A DNA stretch of 64,000 nt from assembly GCA_937944485.1 (NCBI GenBank), contig CALDYU010000025.1:1-64000 (forward strand). The letters run 5' to 3'. This document shows positions 15,772-24,213 of this stretch, one piece after another. Every line of letters begins with the position of its first letter. The stretch's first letter is position 1. The notes beneath the pieces were generated by a model, which did no database searches, was not told the DNA's origin, and saw nothing but the letters and a program-made list of their open reading frames with translations. Made by a program: the position numbers and the translations under genes. The DNA comes from an uncultured Flavobacteriaceae bacterium. Its GTDB lineage: Bacteria; Bacteroidota; Bacteroidia; Flavobacteriales; Flavobacteriaceae.

Positions 15772-17825
15772 CGCTACTAGATATACAAATTGCGCATTTT
15801 CACCCGCTATTGGTTCATTTACCAATTGGAACCATTATGCTTGCTTTCGCTTTAGAATTATATAACCGATGGAAGCTACAATCTGCTGGCGACGACCTCA
15901 TATCACTTGCGTTAGGACTTACTGGAATTGCTGCCTTAGTATCACTTGGCACAGGGTGGTTGCTAGGAGAAAATGGTGGTTTTGATGAAGACTTACTTTT
16001 TTTACACCGATGGATGGCCGTTGCATTTACAGCTACCACACTAATGTTATTTTTCTTGAAACGCACCAAAAATAGCAGCTTGGCCAAGCTCTACATGCCT
16101 GTTTTCATTATGGCAATAGTATTAATTAGTATCACAGGGCACTATGGTGGCAGTATGACACATGGAGAAGACTACTTATTTTCGAATACAAGTACGGAAC
16201 AAGTCGTTATCAAAAATATTGCTGAAGCCAATGTGCATAATGACGTTATTCAGCCCATTTTGAATCGTAAATGTGTTAGCTGTCATAATCAAAATAAAAT
16301 TAAGGGAGGTCTGCTACTCAATAATGAAAAAGGTATTACTGCTGGTGGTGATTCTGGTAGTATTTTCGATACCGTTGATACAAAATACCCTTTAATTCTT
16401 CATCAAATAAAACTGCCTATTGAAGATGAAGAACATATGCCACCTAAAGGAAAAGTTCAGCTAACTTCTGAAGAAATTGCCTTAATGGAATGGTGGATTG
16501 AAAATGGGCATTGTTTCGATTGCTCAACCAAGGATCTAAAAACCTCGAAAAAATTAGATGCAATTCTGGCAGATCTTGAAGAAGATGATTCACCAAGAGC
16601 GATACTAGCAAAAAACGTTGATCCTATTTCCAAAGAAAACCTATTACAATTAAATAAGGCCGGCATAAAAGTGTATCCGCTTGCCGAAAACAATCCCTTG
16701 TTGGTGGTCAACCTATTTGGTAAAAAGTTAAATCTTGAAAATGATCTTGAAATTTTAGAAGATTACGCCGAAAATATTGTAGAACTAAATTTAGCGAATT
16801 CAAAATTCAACGATACGATCGCGAAATTGTTATCTCCTTTTAAGAACTTAACCAAATTACAGCTACAAAACACTGCGCTATCAGATCAATCACTGGGTGT
16901 ACTTGAAAGGCTTAAAAATTTGGAATCGCTTAATTTATACGGAACAAAAATATCAGATAAGATTTTTTCTGTAGTTGTAACATTACCGCAAATAAAAAAG
17001 CTATATGTATGGCAAACGGAGGTCACCGAAAATGCGCACACGGATTTTCAAACTAAATTTCCGAATATTGAGGTTCAACAAATTCCTAAAGACGCCTTTA
17101 AAGCGAACTATATATCTGCACCAACAATTGTGGCAGAAACGAACTTTTTTAAGGACGCATTAGAAGTTCAATTAGAAAGCATTTTTGACGGTGTAGCAAT
17201 TTTCTATACCCTAGATAAATCTGTACCAGATTCAACTTCATTGCGTTATGAGAAACCATTCTTGATTCATGAATCTTCAACGATTACTGCAATCGCCCTT
17301 AAAGAAGGTTGGGAACCTAGTAAAGTCAGCACTGAAAGCTTCAAAAAAAGTAGTTTTGACTATACTAATGTTGCGTTGAATAAGAAACCAAATGATAAAT
17401 ATGCTGGTCAAAAAGGGAGTACCTTAGTAGATCTTAAGCGTGGTTCGACCAATTTCGTCGATGGTAATTGGTTAGGTTATGAAGGCAGTCACTTCACGGC
17501 TACTTTAGAACTTTCAGAAGATAAAGAAATTTCAGTAGTTTCTGTCGGGGCACTTTCGGCGCCCTCTAGTTGGATTTTTTATCCTACAGGATTTACGATT
17601 CGCACTTCGCAAGATGGCGTGAATTTTAGACAGATTAAAAAAACTAGATTGCCCAAAGAAAAGCCAAATACAGATGTAGCACTTCATTTTTTTGACATCG
17701 ATATTCCAAAAACAAAAGCTAAATTTGTTCAAGTAGCAATTAAAAGTCCGTTAAAAAATCCTGATTGGCATCCCAACCCAGGTGGTAAAAGTTGGATTTT
17801 TATTGATGAAATCATCTTAAATTAG
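15768..17825 (+). CDS. Membrane DUF2231-cytochrome c-LRR-discoidin multidomain protein
   Basis: 685 residues. The first 140 contain four membrane helices with HFHPLLVHLPIG, typical of DUF2231. Next comes a planctomycete-type cytochrome c domain with CVSCH near residue 169, an acidic region, four or five leucine-rich repeats (about 320-430; LTKLQLQNTALSDQSL and NLESLNLYGTKISD), a chitobiase C-terminal-like module (about 445-520) and a discoidin-like module to the end. The topology suggests that the haem and binding domains face the periplasm. It may pass electrons to the membrane for the PSCyt1 proteins, but this is inference. It overlaps the preceding gene by four bases and ends eight bases before the sulfatase gene. 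Confidence 0.85.
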   Translation: MTLLDIQIAHFHPLLVHLPIGTIMLAFALELYNRWKLQSAGDDLISLALGLTGIAALVSLGTGWLLGENGGFDEDLLFLHRWMAVAFTATTLMLFFLKRTKNSSLAKLYMPVFIMAIVLISITGHYGGSMTHGEDYLFSNTSTEQVVIKNIAEANVHNDVIQPILNRKCVSCHNQNKIKGGLLLNNEKGITAGGDSGSIFDTVDTKYPLILHQIKLPIEDEEHMPPKGKVQLTSEEIALMEWWIENGHCFDCSTKDLKTSKKLDAILADLEEDDSPRAILAKNVDPISKENLLQLNKAGIKVYPLAENNPLLVVNLFGKKLNLENDLEILEDYAENIVELNLANSKFNDTIAKLLSPFKNLTKLQLQNTALSDQSLGVLERLKNLESLNLYGTKISDKIFSVVVTLPQIKKLYVWQTEVTENAHTDFQTKFPNIEVQQIPKDAFKANYISAPTIVAETNFFKDALEVQLESIFDGVAIFYTLDKSVPDSTSLRYEKPFLIHESSTITAIALKEGWEPSKVSTESFKKSSFDYTNVALNKKPNDKYAGQKGSTLVDLKRGSTNFVDGNWLGYEGSHFTATLELSEDKEISVVSVGALSAPSSWIFYPTGFTIRTSQDGVNFRQIKKTRLPKEKPNTDVALHFFDIDIPKTKAKFVQVAIKSPLKNPDWHPNPGGKSWIFIDEIILN

Positions 17826-17833
17826 CCAACACC

Positions 17834-19267
17834 ATGACCCTGCGAATTAGCGTTTTCATATCATTTTTAATAATTATTCTAAGCGCTTGCAAGCCCAAAG
17901 TAGAAAAACCTAAGGAAGTATCTCCGCCCAATATAGTACTCATTTTTACTGATGATCAAGGCTATAACGATGTTGGTGTCTTTGGCGCTAATGACATTGC
18001 AACTCCGAATTTAGATCAAATGGCAGCTGACGGCGTAAAACTAACAAATTACTATTCCGCTCAGGCCGTATGCTCCGCTTCAAGAGCAGGAATATTAACG
18101 GGCTGCTACCCGAACCGCATTGGTATTCACAATGCCTTAGGCCCTAATAATACCCACGGTATCAATTCTTCGGAAACAACCTTGGCTGAAATGCTCAAAA
18201 CGAAGGGCTATAAAACGGCTATTTACGGAAAATGGCATTTAGGTCATCATGCAAAATTTTTACCTACAAAGCATGGCTTTGATGAATGGTTTGGTATTCC
18301 TTATTCGAATGATATGTGGCCTTATCATCCACAGCAAGGCCCCATTTTCGATTTTCCTGACCTTCCTCTTTACGAAAATGAAAAGGTAATTAAAACCTTA
18401 CATGATCAATCACAACTAACTACACAGATTACAGAACGAAGCGTCGCTTTTATTCATAAAAACAAAGACAATCCGTTCTTTTTATATGTGCCGCATCCGC
18501 AGCCGCATGTGCCGCTATTTGTCTCTGAAAAATTCAAAGGAAAATCGAAACGAGGTTTATACGGTGATGTTATCATGGAAATCGACTGGTCTGTTGGTCA
18601 AATTTTAGAGGCCTTAAAAACAAACGGACTAGAAGAAAATACCATTGTAATTTTTACATCAGATAATGGCCCTTGGTTGTCTTATGGGAATCATGCAGGA
18701 AGTGCCTTTCCTTTACGAGAAGGTAAGGGAACCGCTTGGGAAGGTGGTCAGCGCGAACCTTTCATAATGAAATACCCAAAAGATTTACAAGCCGGAAAAG
18801 TTGTAGATATACCCGTAATGGCGATCGATATGTTGCCTACAATTGCTGAAATTACAAATGCTGAGTTACCATTAAAAACCATTGATGGAAAAAGTGTTTG
18901 GAAGGTACTTACAGGTGAATCCAAAGAAAGTCCGCAAGAAGCCTATTTCTTCTATTATCGCGTCAATGAGTTGTTTGGCGTACGTTATGGCAAATGGAAG
19001 TTATACTTTCCGCATCGCTATCGCACCATGAATGGACAAGAGTTAGGTAAAGATGGATTGCCAGGAAATTACAAAATGATTGACATGGAAGATATCGAAT
19101 TGTACGATTTGGTCAATGATGTCAGTGAAACAAAAAATATTGCAGAAGAAAACCCAGAAATAGTTCAAAAAATCAAAGTCCTTGCTAATACGATGCGGTC
19201 AAGACTAGGAGATTCTTTATTGGAATTGGAAGGTTCGGAAACAAGAGAACCAGGAAGAATAGAATAA
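17834..19267 (+). CDS. Sulfatase (arylsulfatase family, S1)
   Basis: 477 residues with a lipoprotein signal ending at IILSAC. The formylglycine signature is CSASR within VCSASRAGILTG near residue 82, matching C-x-[PA]-x-R of family S1 sulfatases. Calcium ligands are seen in FTDDQGYNDVG (near 39-45) and in FTSDNGPW (near 276). The Cys type requires a formylglycine-generating enzyme, not encoded here. It should remove sulfate from a carbohydrate or aryl substrate outside the cytoplasm. It is the last gene of the cytochrome/DUF1501 operon, which suggests a sulfated algal polysaccharide as substrate; the exact sugar cannot be read from sequence. Confidence 0.93.
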   Translation: MTLRISVFISFLIIILSACKPKVEKPKEVSPPNIVLIFTDDQGYNDVGVFGANDIATPNLDQMAADGVKLTNYYSAQAVCSASRAGILTGCYPNRIGIHNALGPNNTHGINSSETTLAEMLKTKGYKTAIYGKWHLGHHAKFLPTKHGFDEWFGIPYSNDMWPYHPQQGPIFDFPDLPLYENEKVIKTLHDQSQLTTQITERSVAFIHKNKDNPFFLYVPHPQPHVPLFVSEKFKGKSKRGLYGDVIMEIDWSVGQILEALKTNGLEENTIVIFTSDNGPWLSYGNHAGSAFPLREGKGTAWEGGQREPFIMKYPKDLQAGKVVDIPVMAIDMLPTIAEITNAELPLKTIDGKSVWKVLTGESKESPQEAYFFYYRVNELFGVRYGKWKLYFPHRYRTMNGQELGKDGLPGNYKMIDMEDIELYDLVNDVSETKNIAEENPEIVQKIKVLANTMRSRLGDSLLELEGSETREPGRIE

Positions 19268-19281
19268 ATTCCAATTTAAAG

Positions 19282-19995
19282 TTGAATAAGCCCTTTAAAT
19301 TCAAGCAATTCTCTATCGATCAAGACCGCTGTGCTATGAAAATTGGTACTGACGGAGTACTTCTTGGGGCATGGACGAGCCTTAAAAACAAACCAAACTC
19401 AATATTAGATATAGGCGCTGGTACGGGCTTGCTTTCTTTAATGCTTGCTCAAAGAAGTTTAGCTGAAAACATAGAGGCTTTAGAAATAGACGAAGATGCC
19501 TATGAGCAATGTGTTGCCAATTTTGAAGCTTCGCCCTGGGCCGACCGGCTGTTCTGTTATCATGCTGGACTAGATGAGTTCATTGAAGAAATTGAAGAAC
19601 CCTACGATTTGATTATCTCGAATCCGCCGTTTTATATTGAAGCTGTTTCTAGTGGCAATAGTGCGAGGGATAAGGCTCGACAAAATAAATCGCTACCTTT
19701 TGATGAGTTATTAGAAGGAGTCTCAAAACTACTTGCCAAAGACGGGCTCTTTACGACCATTATTCCGTTTAAAGAGGAAGCTCATTTTTTGAAGTTAGCG
19801 GATGAATTTAAATTGTTTCCGCAAAAAATATTGCGTGTAAAAGGAAATGCAACTACACTCATAAAGAGAAGCCTATTAAGCTTTAGTTTTAAAAAGTCTG
19901 AGGTCGTTATTAATGAGTTAATCATAGAATTAGAACGACATCAATACACTGAAGAATACAGGGCACTTACTAAAGACTTTTACTTGAAAATGTAA
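19282..19995 (+). CDS. trmN6: tRNA1(Val) (adenine(37)-N6)-methyltransferase
   Basis: 237 residues, starting with TTG at 19282 because the conserved family N-terminus (FKFKQFSIDQD, AMKIGTDGVLLG) begins just there; the next Met (residue 18) would cut it off. The SAM-binding motif is DIGAGTGLLSLMLAQ and the catalytic NPPFY motif (near 112) is that of N6-adenine methyltransferases. The enzyme corresponds to YfiC. The gene follows the sulfatase by 14 bases but is functionally unrelated, and is convergent with the permease. Confidence 0.9.
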   Translation: MNKPFKFKQFSIDQDRCAMKIGTDGVLLGAWTSLKNKPNSILDIGAGTGLLSLMLAQRSLAENIEALEIDEDAYEQCVANFEASPWADRLFCYHAGLDEFIEEIEEPYDLIISNPPFYIEAVSSGNSARDKARQNKSLPFDELLEGVSKLLAKDGLFTTIIPFKEEAHFLKLADEFKLFPQKILRVKGNATTLIKRSLLSFSFKKSEVVINELIIELERHQYTEEYRALTKDFYLKM

Positions 19996-19998
19996 TGC

Positions 19999-21306
19999 CT
20001 ATCTCTGCTTATACTTTTGCCATAGATAAAGAGGTACACCCACTAGCAGTAAAACGGCTCCCCAAAGCACAGCTTCTTTTCCTGCCCCATATATAGCCCA
20101 TAGAGAATATAAAAAAGCGAGTCCGCCTAAGGCAATAACGGCAACTAAAGAGGTTAGCCTCTTTTCATTTCGCAGCCTGATTAGCATGTATGATGCCGCT
20201 GAAAATAAATAGGGAATCAACACACAAAAAGCAGTTAAGAGAATCAAAAATTTAAACTGATCTACCAAGCCATCCGTATAATTCATAAGTAACATAATCG
20301 ATGTTAATATGCTGCCTATGATAATTCCACAAATTGGTACCCCTTTGCGATTTTTCTTTTTAAATATCTTAGGAAACAAACCATCTCTCGCAGTTGCCAT
20401 AGCAATCTGACCTTGAACTAAGATCCATCCGTTAAGTGCTCCAAAGGCCGCAATAGCAACCCCTAAAGCCACTAAGTTTCTACCCCATTCCCCGTTTACG
20501 ATAGCCATCGCATCAGAAAACGGAGCTGCCGACCTCGATAATTCTTCTAAAGGTATCATACCCATTACGGCTACCGTACTCAAAATATATACCAGCGTCG
20601 TAATCAATGTGCCCCATAAGGTAGCTCTAGGAATCGTCGTTGCTGGGGTTTCAATGTTTTCAGAAGGTATCGTTGCACTCTCTACACCCATAAATGCATA
20701 TAAGGTGAGGGCAGCAGTTATTGAAATAGCCTCAAAAGTACTTTTACCACTGACATTAAAAGGAATAAAATTATCGCTATCAAAATAGAAAAAACCTCCT
20801 ATAATAATCAATACTAATGGAATTAATTTTATGATGGTCGTCGCCAATTGCACTTTTCCTGACTCATGAATGCCAAGTGAGTTTATCCATGTTAGGCCCC
20901 AAATAGTAAGCAATCCGAGACAGACAGCGTATATTTTGTTTTCTGCGAAAACAGGAAAAAACACGGCGATAGCTCCAACAAAGGCTATGGTAATCGCAGC
21001 ATTCGCCAGCCAAATAGAAATCCAATAACCCCAGGCTACCAAGAAAGCCGCAAAATCACCCAAACCCTCCCGTGAGTATATATAGGGTCCACCCGTTTTA
21101 TCAGAAATCATTGTGCTTAGGTTACTAAACACTTTTGCTAAAAGAAAACCCCCTGCGGCAGAAAATAACCACCCAAGAATGCTAATACCTCCATAACTAG
21201 CAAGGGCAGACGGCATCAAAAAAATGCCTGCACCAATCATGTTACCGATTACCAAAGAGGTGCTCATCCAAAATCCTAATTTCTTCGCGGGTTTACTTTG
21301 ACTCAT
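19999..21306 (-). CDS. APC family amino acid permease (AdiC/PotE-like)
   Basis: 435 residues with about 12 membrane helices. The start carries the conserved SLVIGNMIGAGIFLMPSALA motif of the APC superfamily, and the GGPYIYSREGLGDFAAF block is typical of amino acid/polyamine transporters and antiporters related to AdiC and PotE. It would sit in the inner membrane and move amino acids or amines. Substrate cannot be determined. It is transcribed divergently from the Rieske gene with only 59 bases between starts. Confidence 0.88.
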   Translation of the reverse strand: MSQSKPAKKLGFWMSTSLVIGNMIGAGIFLMPSALASYGGISILGWLFSAAGGFLLAKVFSNLSTMISDKTGGPYIYSREGLGDFAAFLVAWGYWISIWLANAAITIAFVGAIAVFFPVFAENKIYAVCLGLLTIWGLTWINSLGIHESGKVQLATTIIKLIPLVLIIIGGFFYFDSDNFIPFNVSGKSTFEAISITAALTLYAFMGVESATIPSENIETPATTIPRATLWGTLITTLVYILSTVAVMGMIPLEELSRSAAPFSDAMAIVNGEWGRNLVALGVAIAAFGALNGWILVQGQIAMATARDGLFPKIFKKKNRKGVPICGIIIGSILTSIMLLMNYTDGLVDQFKFLILLTAFCVLIPYLFSAASYMLIRLRNEKRLTSLVAVIALGGLAFLYSLWAIYGAGKEAVLWGAVLLLVGVPLYLWQKYKQR

Positions 21307-21365
21307 AGGCGGTTGTCTTTAATCCAAAAGAAATCCATATTTTTAAAAGTACAAAACTCAGAGCG

Positions 21366-22457
21366 GTGCTTCCTAAATTCTATATTGATTCAGATATTAC
21401 CAAAGCGGAAACGCTGCCTGCCGATTTTTACAGGAGTCCTGAAGTTTTCGAAGCCCTTAAAGCTAAAGTATTTTATAGTTCATGGCAATGGCTTGGAGAC
21501 GTTTCACAGCTAGCGGATGCGCAATCAGTTGCACCATCAGTACTTTTAGATGGATTTCTTACGGAACCGATAATTTTAACCAAAGACAAAGAAGAAAATA
21601 TTCACTGTTTGACCAATGTTTGTACCCACAGGGGTAATTTGGTTGCGCAGCAAGCTGGCAAATCAAAAAAACTTATTTGTGGGTATCACGGTAGAAGATT
21701 TAAACTAAACGGTGCTTTTGAACATATGCCTGAGTTTGGAGAAGCCCTTGATTTTCCAAGACCCTGTGATGATTTACATCGTTTCCCGATACGACAATGG
21801 GGGCCTTTTTTGTTTGCCGGACTCAAGCCTTCTTTTGACTTTCAAGAGGTTATAGACACAATGAACAAACGGGTTGGATTTATGCCTTTGCAAGATTTTA
21901 AATTAGATGATACCCGAAGTAAAGATTATGTTGTAAATGCCCATTGGGCGCTTTACTGTGATAATTTTTTAGAAGGTTTTCATATTCCTTTTGTTCATGA
22001 TGACCTCGATGAAGTACTTGACTATGGCAACTACGATACGGTGCTACATGAACATTTGAATTTACAAATAGGCTATGCAGATGAAAACACAGAAACCATT
22101 TTTGATTTGCCAAAAGAACATATTGATTATGGTAAAAAAGTGGCGGCCTATTACTACTGGGCGTTCCCAAATATGATGTTCAATTTTTATCCATGGGGTT
22201 GTTCGGTAAATTTGGTACAACCGATAAGCATGAACCGTACTAAAGTGTCCTTCTACAGTTATGTATATGACGCCACAAAATTGGATAAAGGTGCTGGAGC
22301 CGGACTTGATAAAGTAGAAATAGAGGATGAAGAAGTGGTCGAAGGGGTACAGCAAGGGGTGCGTTCGCAATTCTACAATGCAGGAAGATTTTCACCTACA
22401 CGTGAAAAAGGGGTTCATCATTTTCATTGCCTACTCACGCAATTTTTAAATCGCTAA
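21366..22457 (+). CDS. Rieske [2Fe-2S] ring-hydroxylating oxygenase alpha subunit
   Basis: 363 residues from a GTG at 21366. The Rieske centre is CTHRGN (near 86-91) with CGYHGRRF (near 104-111). The catalytic domain contains the mononuclear iron ligands in DNFLEGFHIPFVHDDLD (near 199-213). The size matches aromatic-ring or quaternary-amine monooxygenase alpha subunits; no beta subunit or reductase gene is nearby. It is followed by a glutaryl-CoA dehydrogenase but separated by 93 bases with its own promoter box, so a joint pathway is not implied by sequence. Confidence 0.88.
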   Translation: MLPKFYIDSDITKAETLPADFYRSPEVFEALKAKVFYSSWQWLGDVSQLADAQSVAPSVLLDGFLTEPIILTKDKEENIHCLTNVCTHRGNLVAQQAGKSKKLICGYHGRRFKLNGAFEHMPEFGEALDFPRPCDDLHRFPIRQWGPFLFAGLKPSFDFQEVIDTMNKRVGFMPLQDFKLDDTRSKDYVVNAHWALYCDNFLEGFHIPFVHDDLDEVLDYGNYDTVLHEHLNLQIGYADENTETIFDLPKEHIDYGKKVAAYYYWAFPNMMFNFYPWGCSVNLVQPISMNRTKVSFYSYVYDATKLDKGAGAGLDKVEIEDEEVVEGVQQGVRSQFYNAGRFSPTREKGVHHFHCLLTQFLNR

Positions 22458-22532
22458 TTCGTTCGTGTTTTACACATTTTTTATATGCTAATTTTATAAC
22501 ATTTAATTGCACTATTGTTATATTTCTTTAAT

Positions 22533-22540
22533 TACCTTTG
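22533..22540 (+). promoter_or_regulatory. -7 promoter box of the acyl-CoA dehydrogenase gene
   Basis: TACCTTTG matches TAnnTTTG exactly, 16 bases before the ATG at 22557; a TTG lies 15 bases upstream (22515-22517), slightly short of the usual 17-19. Confidence 0.6.
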
Positions 22541-22556
22541 ATAAAAATTAGTGCCT

Positions 22557-23735
22557 ATGCGACCCGATTTATTTGAAGCTCCCGATTATTACAATCTTGA
22601 CGACCTCCTTTCAGAAGAACATAAATTAGTTCGTGATGCAGCACGTCAATGGGTTAAAAGAGATGTTTCTCCAATCATCGAAGAATACGCTCAAAAAGCA
22701 GAGTTTCCAAAGCAAATTATATCTGGTTTAGCAGAAATTGGTGCCTTTGGACCTTACATTCCTGAAGAGTACGGAGGTGCGGGCTTAGACCAAATCAGCT
22801 ATGGGCTTATCATGCAGGAAATTGAGCGTGGTGACAGTGGAGTTCGCTCAACAGCTTCAGTGCAATCTTCATTGGTCATGTACCCCATTTATACCTATGG
22901 TAATGAAGCACAACGTAAAAAGTACCTTCCTAAATTGGCTTCTGGAGAATGGATGGGTTCTTTCGGATTAACAGAACCTAATCATGGTTCTAATCCTGGC
23001 GGAATGGAAACTAAATTCAAAGATATGGGTGACCATTATCTTTTAAACGGCGCGAAGCTTTGGATTTCGAATTCTCCTTTTTGTGATGTAGCTGTTGTTT
23101 GGGCCAAAAATGAAGAAGGGCGTATTCACGGACTCATTGTTGAACGTGGCATGGAAGGCTTTTCAACGCCTGAAACACACAATAAATGGTCACTACGCGC
23201 CTCAGCAACTGGAGAACTAATTTTTCAAGATGTCAAAGTGCCTAAAGAGAATTTATTGGAAGGTAAATCAGGCTTAGGTGCCCCATTAGGATGTTTAGAT
23301 TCTGCTCGATACGGTATCTCTTGGGGAGCTATTGGTGCGGCAATGGATTGCTATGATACCGCCTTACGATATGCTAAAGAACGTATTCAATTTGGTAAAC
23401 CTATAGCAGCTTTTCAACTGCAACAAAAGAAATTGGCTGAGATGATTACCGAAATCACAAAAGCACAATTATTAGCATTTCGTTTGGGGCAATTAAAAAA
23501 CCAAGGTAGGGCTACTACGGCTCAAATATCAATGGCGAAACGAAACAATGTTGAAATGGCTATTAAAATAGCCCGTGAAGCGCGTCAGATTTTAGGTGGA
23601 ATGGGAATTACTGGAGAATATAGTATCATGCGCCACATGATGAATCTAGAAAGTGTAATCACCTATGAAGGTACCCATGATATTCATTTACTAATTACAG
23701 GAATGGACATTACGGGGCATGCTGCCTTTAAATAG
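22557..23735 (+). CDS. gcdH: Glutaryl-CoA dehydrogenase (acyl-CoA dehydrogenase family)
   Basis: About 392 residues from ATG 22557 (a GTG two codons earlier is possible, but MRPDLF is the family-like start). The acyl-CoA dehydrogenase fold is shown by GSFGLTEPNHGSNPGGM, WISNSP (flavin and substrate loops) and the C-terminal catalytic Glu in YEGTHDIHLLITG near residue 375, which matches glutaryl-CoA dehydrogenase more closely than medium-chain enzymes. It converts glutaryl-CoA to crotonyl-CoA with loss of CO2 in lysine and tryptophan breakdown, transferring electrons through FAD to ETF. Monocistronic; the downstream gene is convergent. Confidence 0.88.
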   Translation: MRPDLFEAPDYYNLDDLLSEEHKLVRDAARQWVKRDVSPIIEEYAQKAEFPKQIISGLAEIGAFGPYIPEEYGGAGLDQISYGLIMQEIERGDSGVRSTASVQSSLVMYPIYTYGNEAQRKKYLPKLASGEWMGSFGLTEPNHGSNPGGMETKFKDMGDHYLLNGAKLWISNSPFCDVAVVWAKNEEGRIHGLIVERGMEGFSTPETHNKWSLRASATGELIFQDVKVPKENLLEGKSGLGAPLGCLDSARYGISWGAIGAAMDCYDTALRYAKERIQFGKPIAAFQLQQKKLAEMITEITKAQLLAFRLGQLKNQGRATTAQISMAKRNNVEMAIKIAREARQILGGMGITGEYSIMRHMMNLESVITYEGTHDIHLLITGMDITGHAAFK

Positions 23736-23744
23736 CTTGAGCTT

Positions 23745-24128
23745 TTATCCTCTACGATAGATATAGGTGACTTCGTCATCCGCAATTTGCGGGTTGTCAA
23801 CAAAAACCAATTCCAAACGGTTTAATCTAACTGTATAGGTGTATTGATCGCCATTACTAAAGGTTAATACATTTCCATCAAGCGTGTATTCACCTTCAAG
23901 ATTGGTTAAAAATTCTGGAGTTCCTAAATTTTGAATAACAACATCGCTTTCATTAAAAGTAATTTTGTGAGTCGTAAAATCTGTAACGCCTCCAAAATCA
24001 CAAAAACATTTTACGTCTACTAGAGACCATGTGCCTTCAAAATCGAAAGTGAGTTTATCATCATTATCGTTAAAACATGAGGTGTTAAGGAGTGCCACAA
24101 TCCCAATAATAAGTATCTTTTTCATCAT
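23745..24128 (-). CDS. Lipocalin-like domain lipoprotein
   Basis: 127 residues (two adjacent ATG at 24128 and 24125). A lipoprotein signal ends at LLNTSC. The rest is a small beta-barrel of lipocalin_4/DUF4488 type: FEGTWSLVDVKC, then GEYTLDGNVLTFSNGDQYTY. Many such lipoproteins occur in flavobacteria without known ligand. It is convergent with the acyl-CoA dehydrogenase gene. Confidence 0.75.
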   Translation of the reverse strand: MMKKILIIGIVALLNTSCFNDNDDKLTFDFEGTWSLVDVKCFCDFGGVTDFTTHKITFNESDVVIQNLGTPEFLTNLEGEYTLDGNVLTFSNGDQYTYTVRLNRLELVFVDNPQIADDEVTYIYRRG

Positions 24129-24213
24129 TACGAATTTTAAACTGTATTCTTAAAAAGACAACGAAAAAAAATGCAATCAAGTATGAAGAGATCATCCTAG
24201 AGGCCTTAATGGA

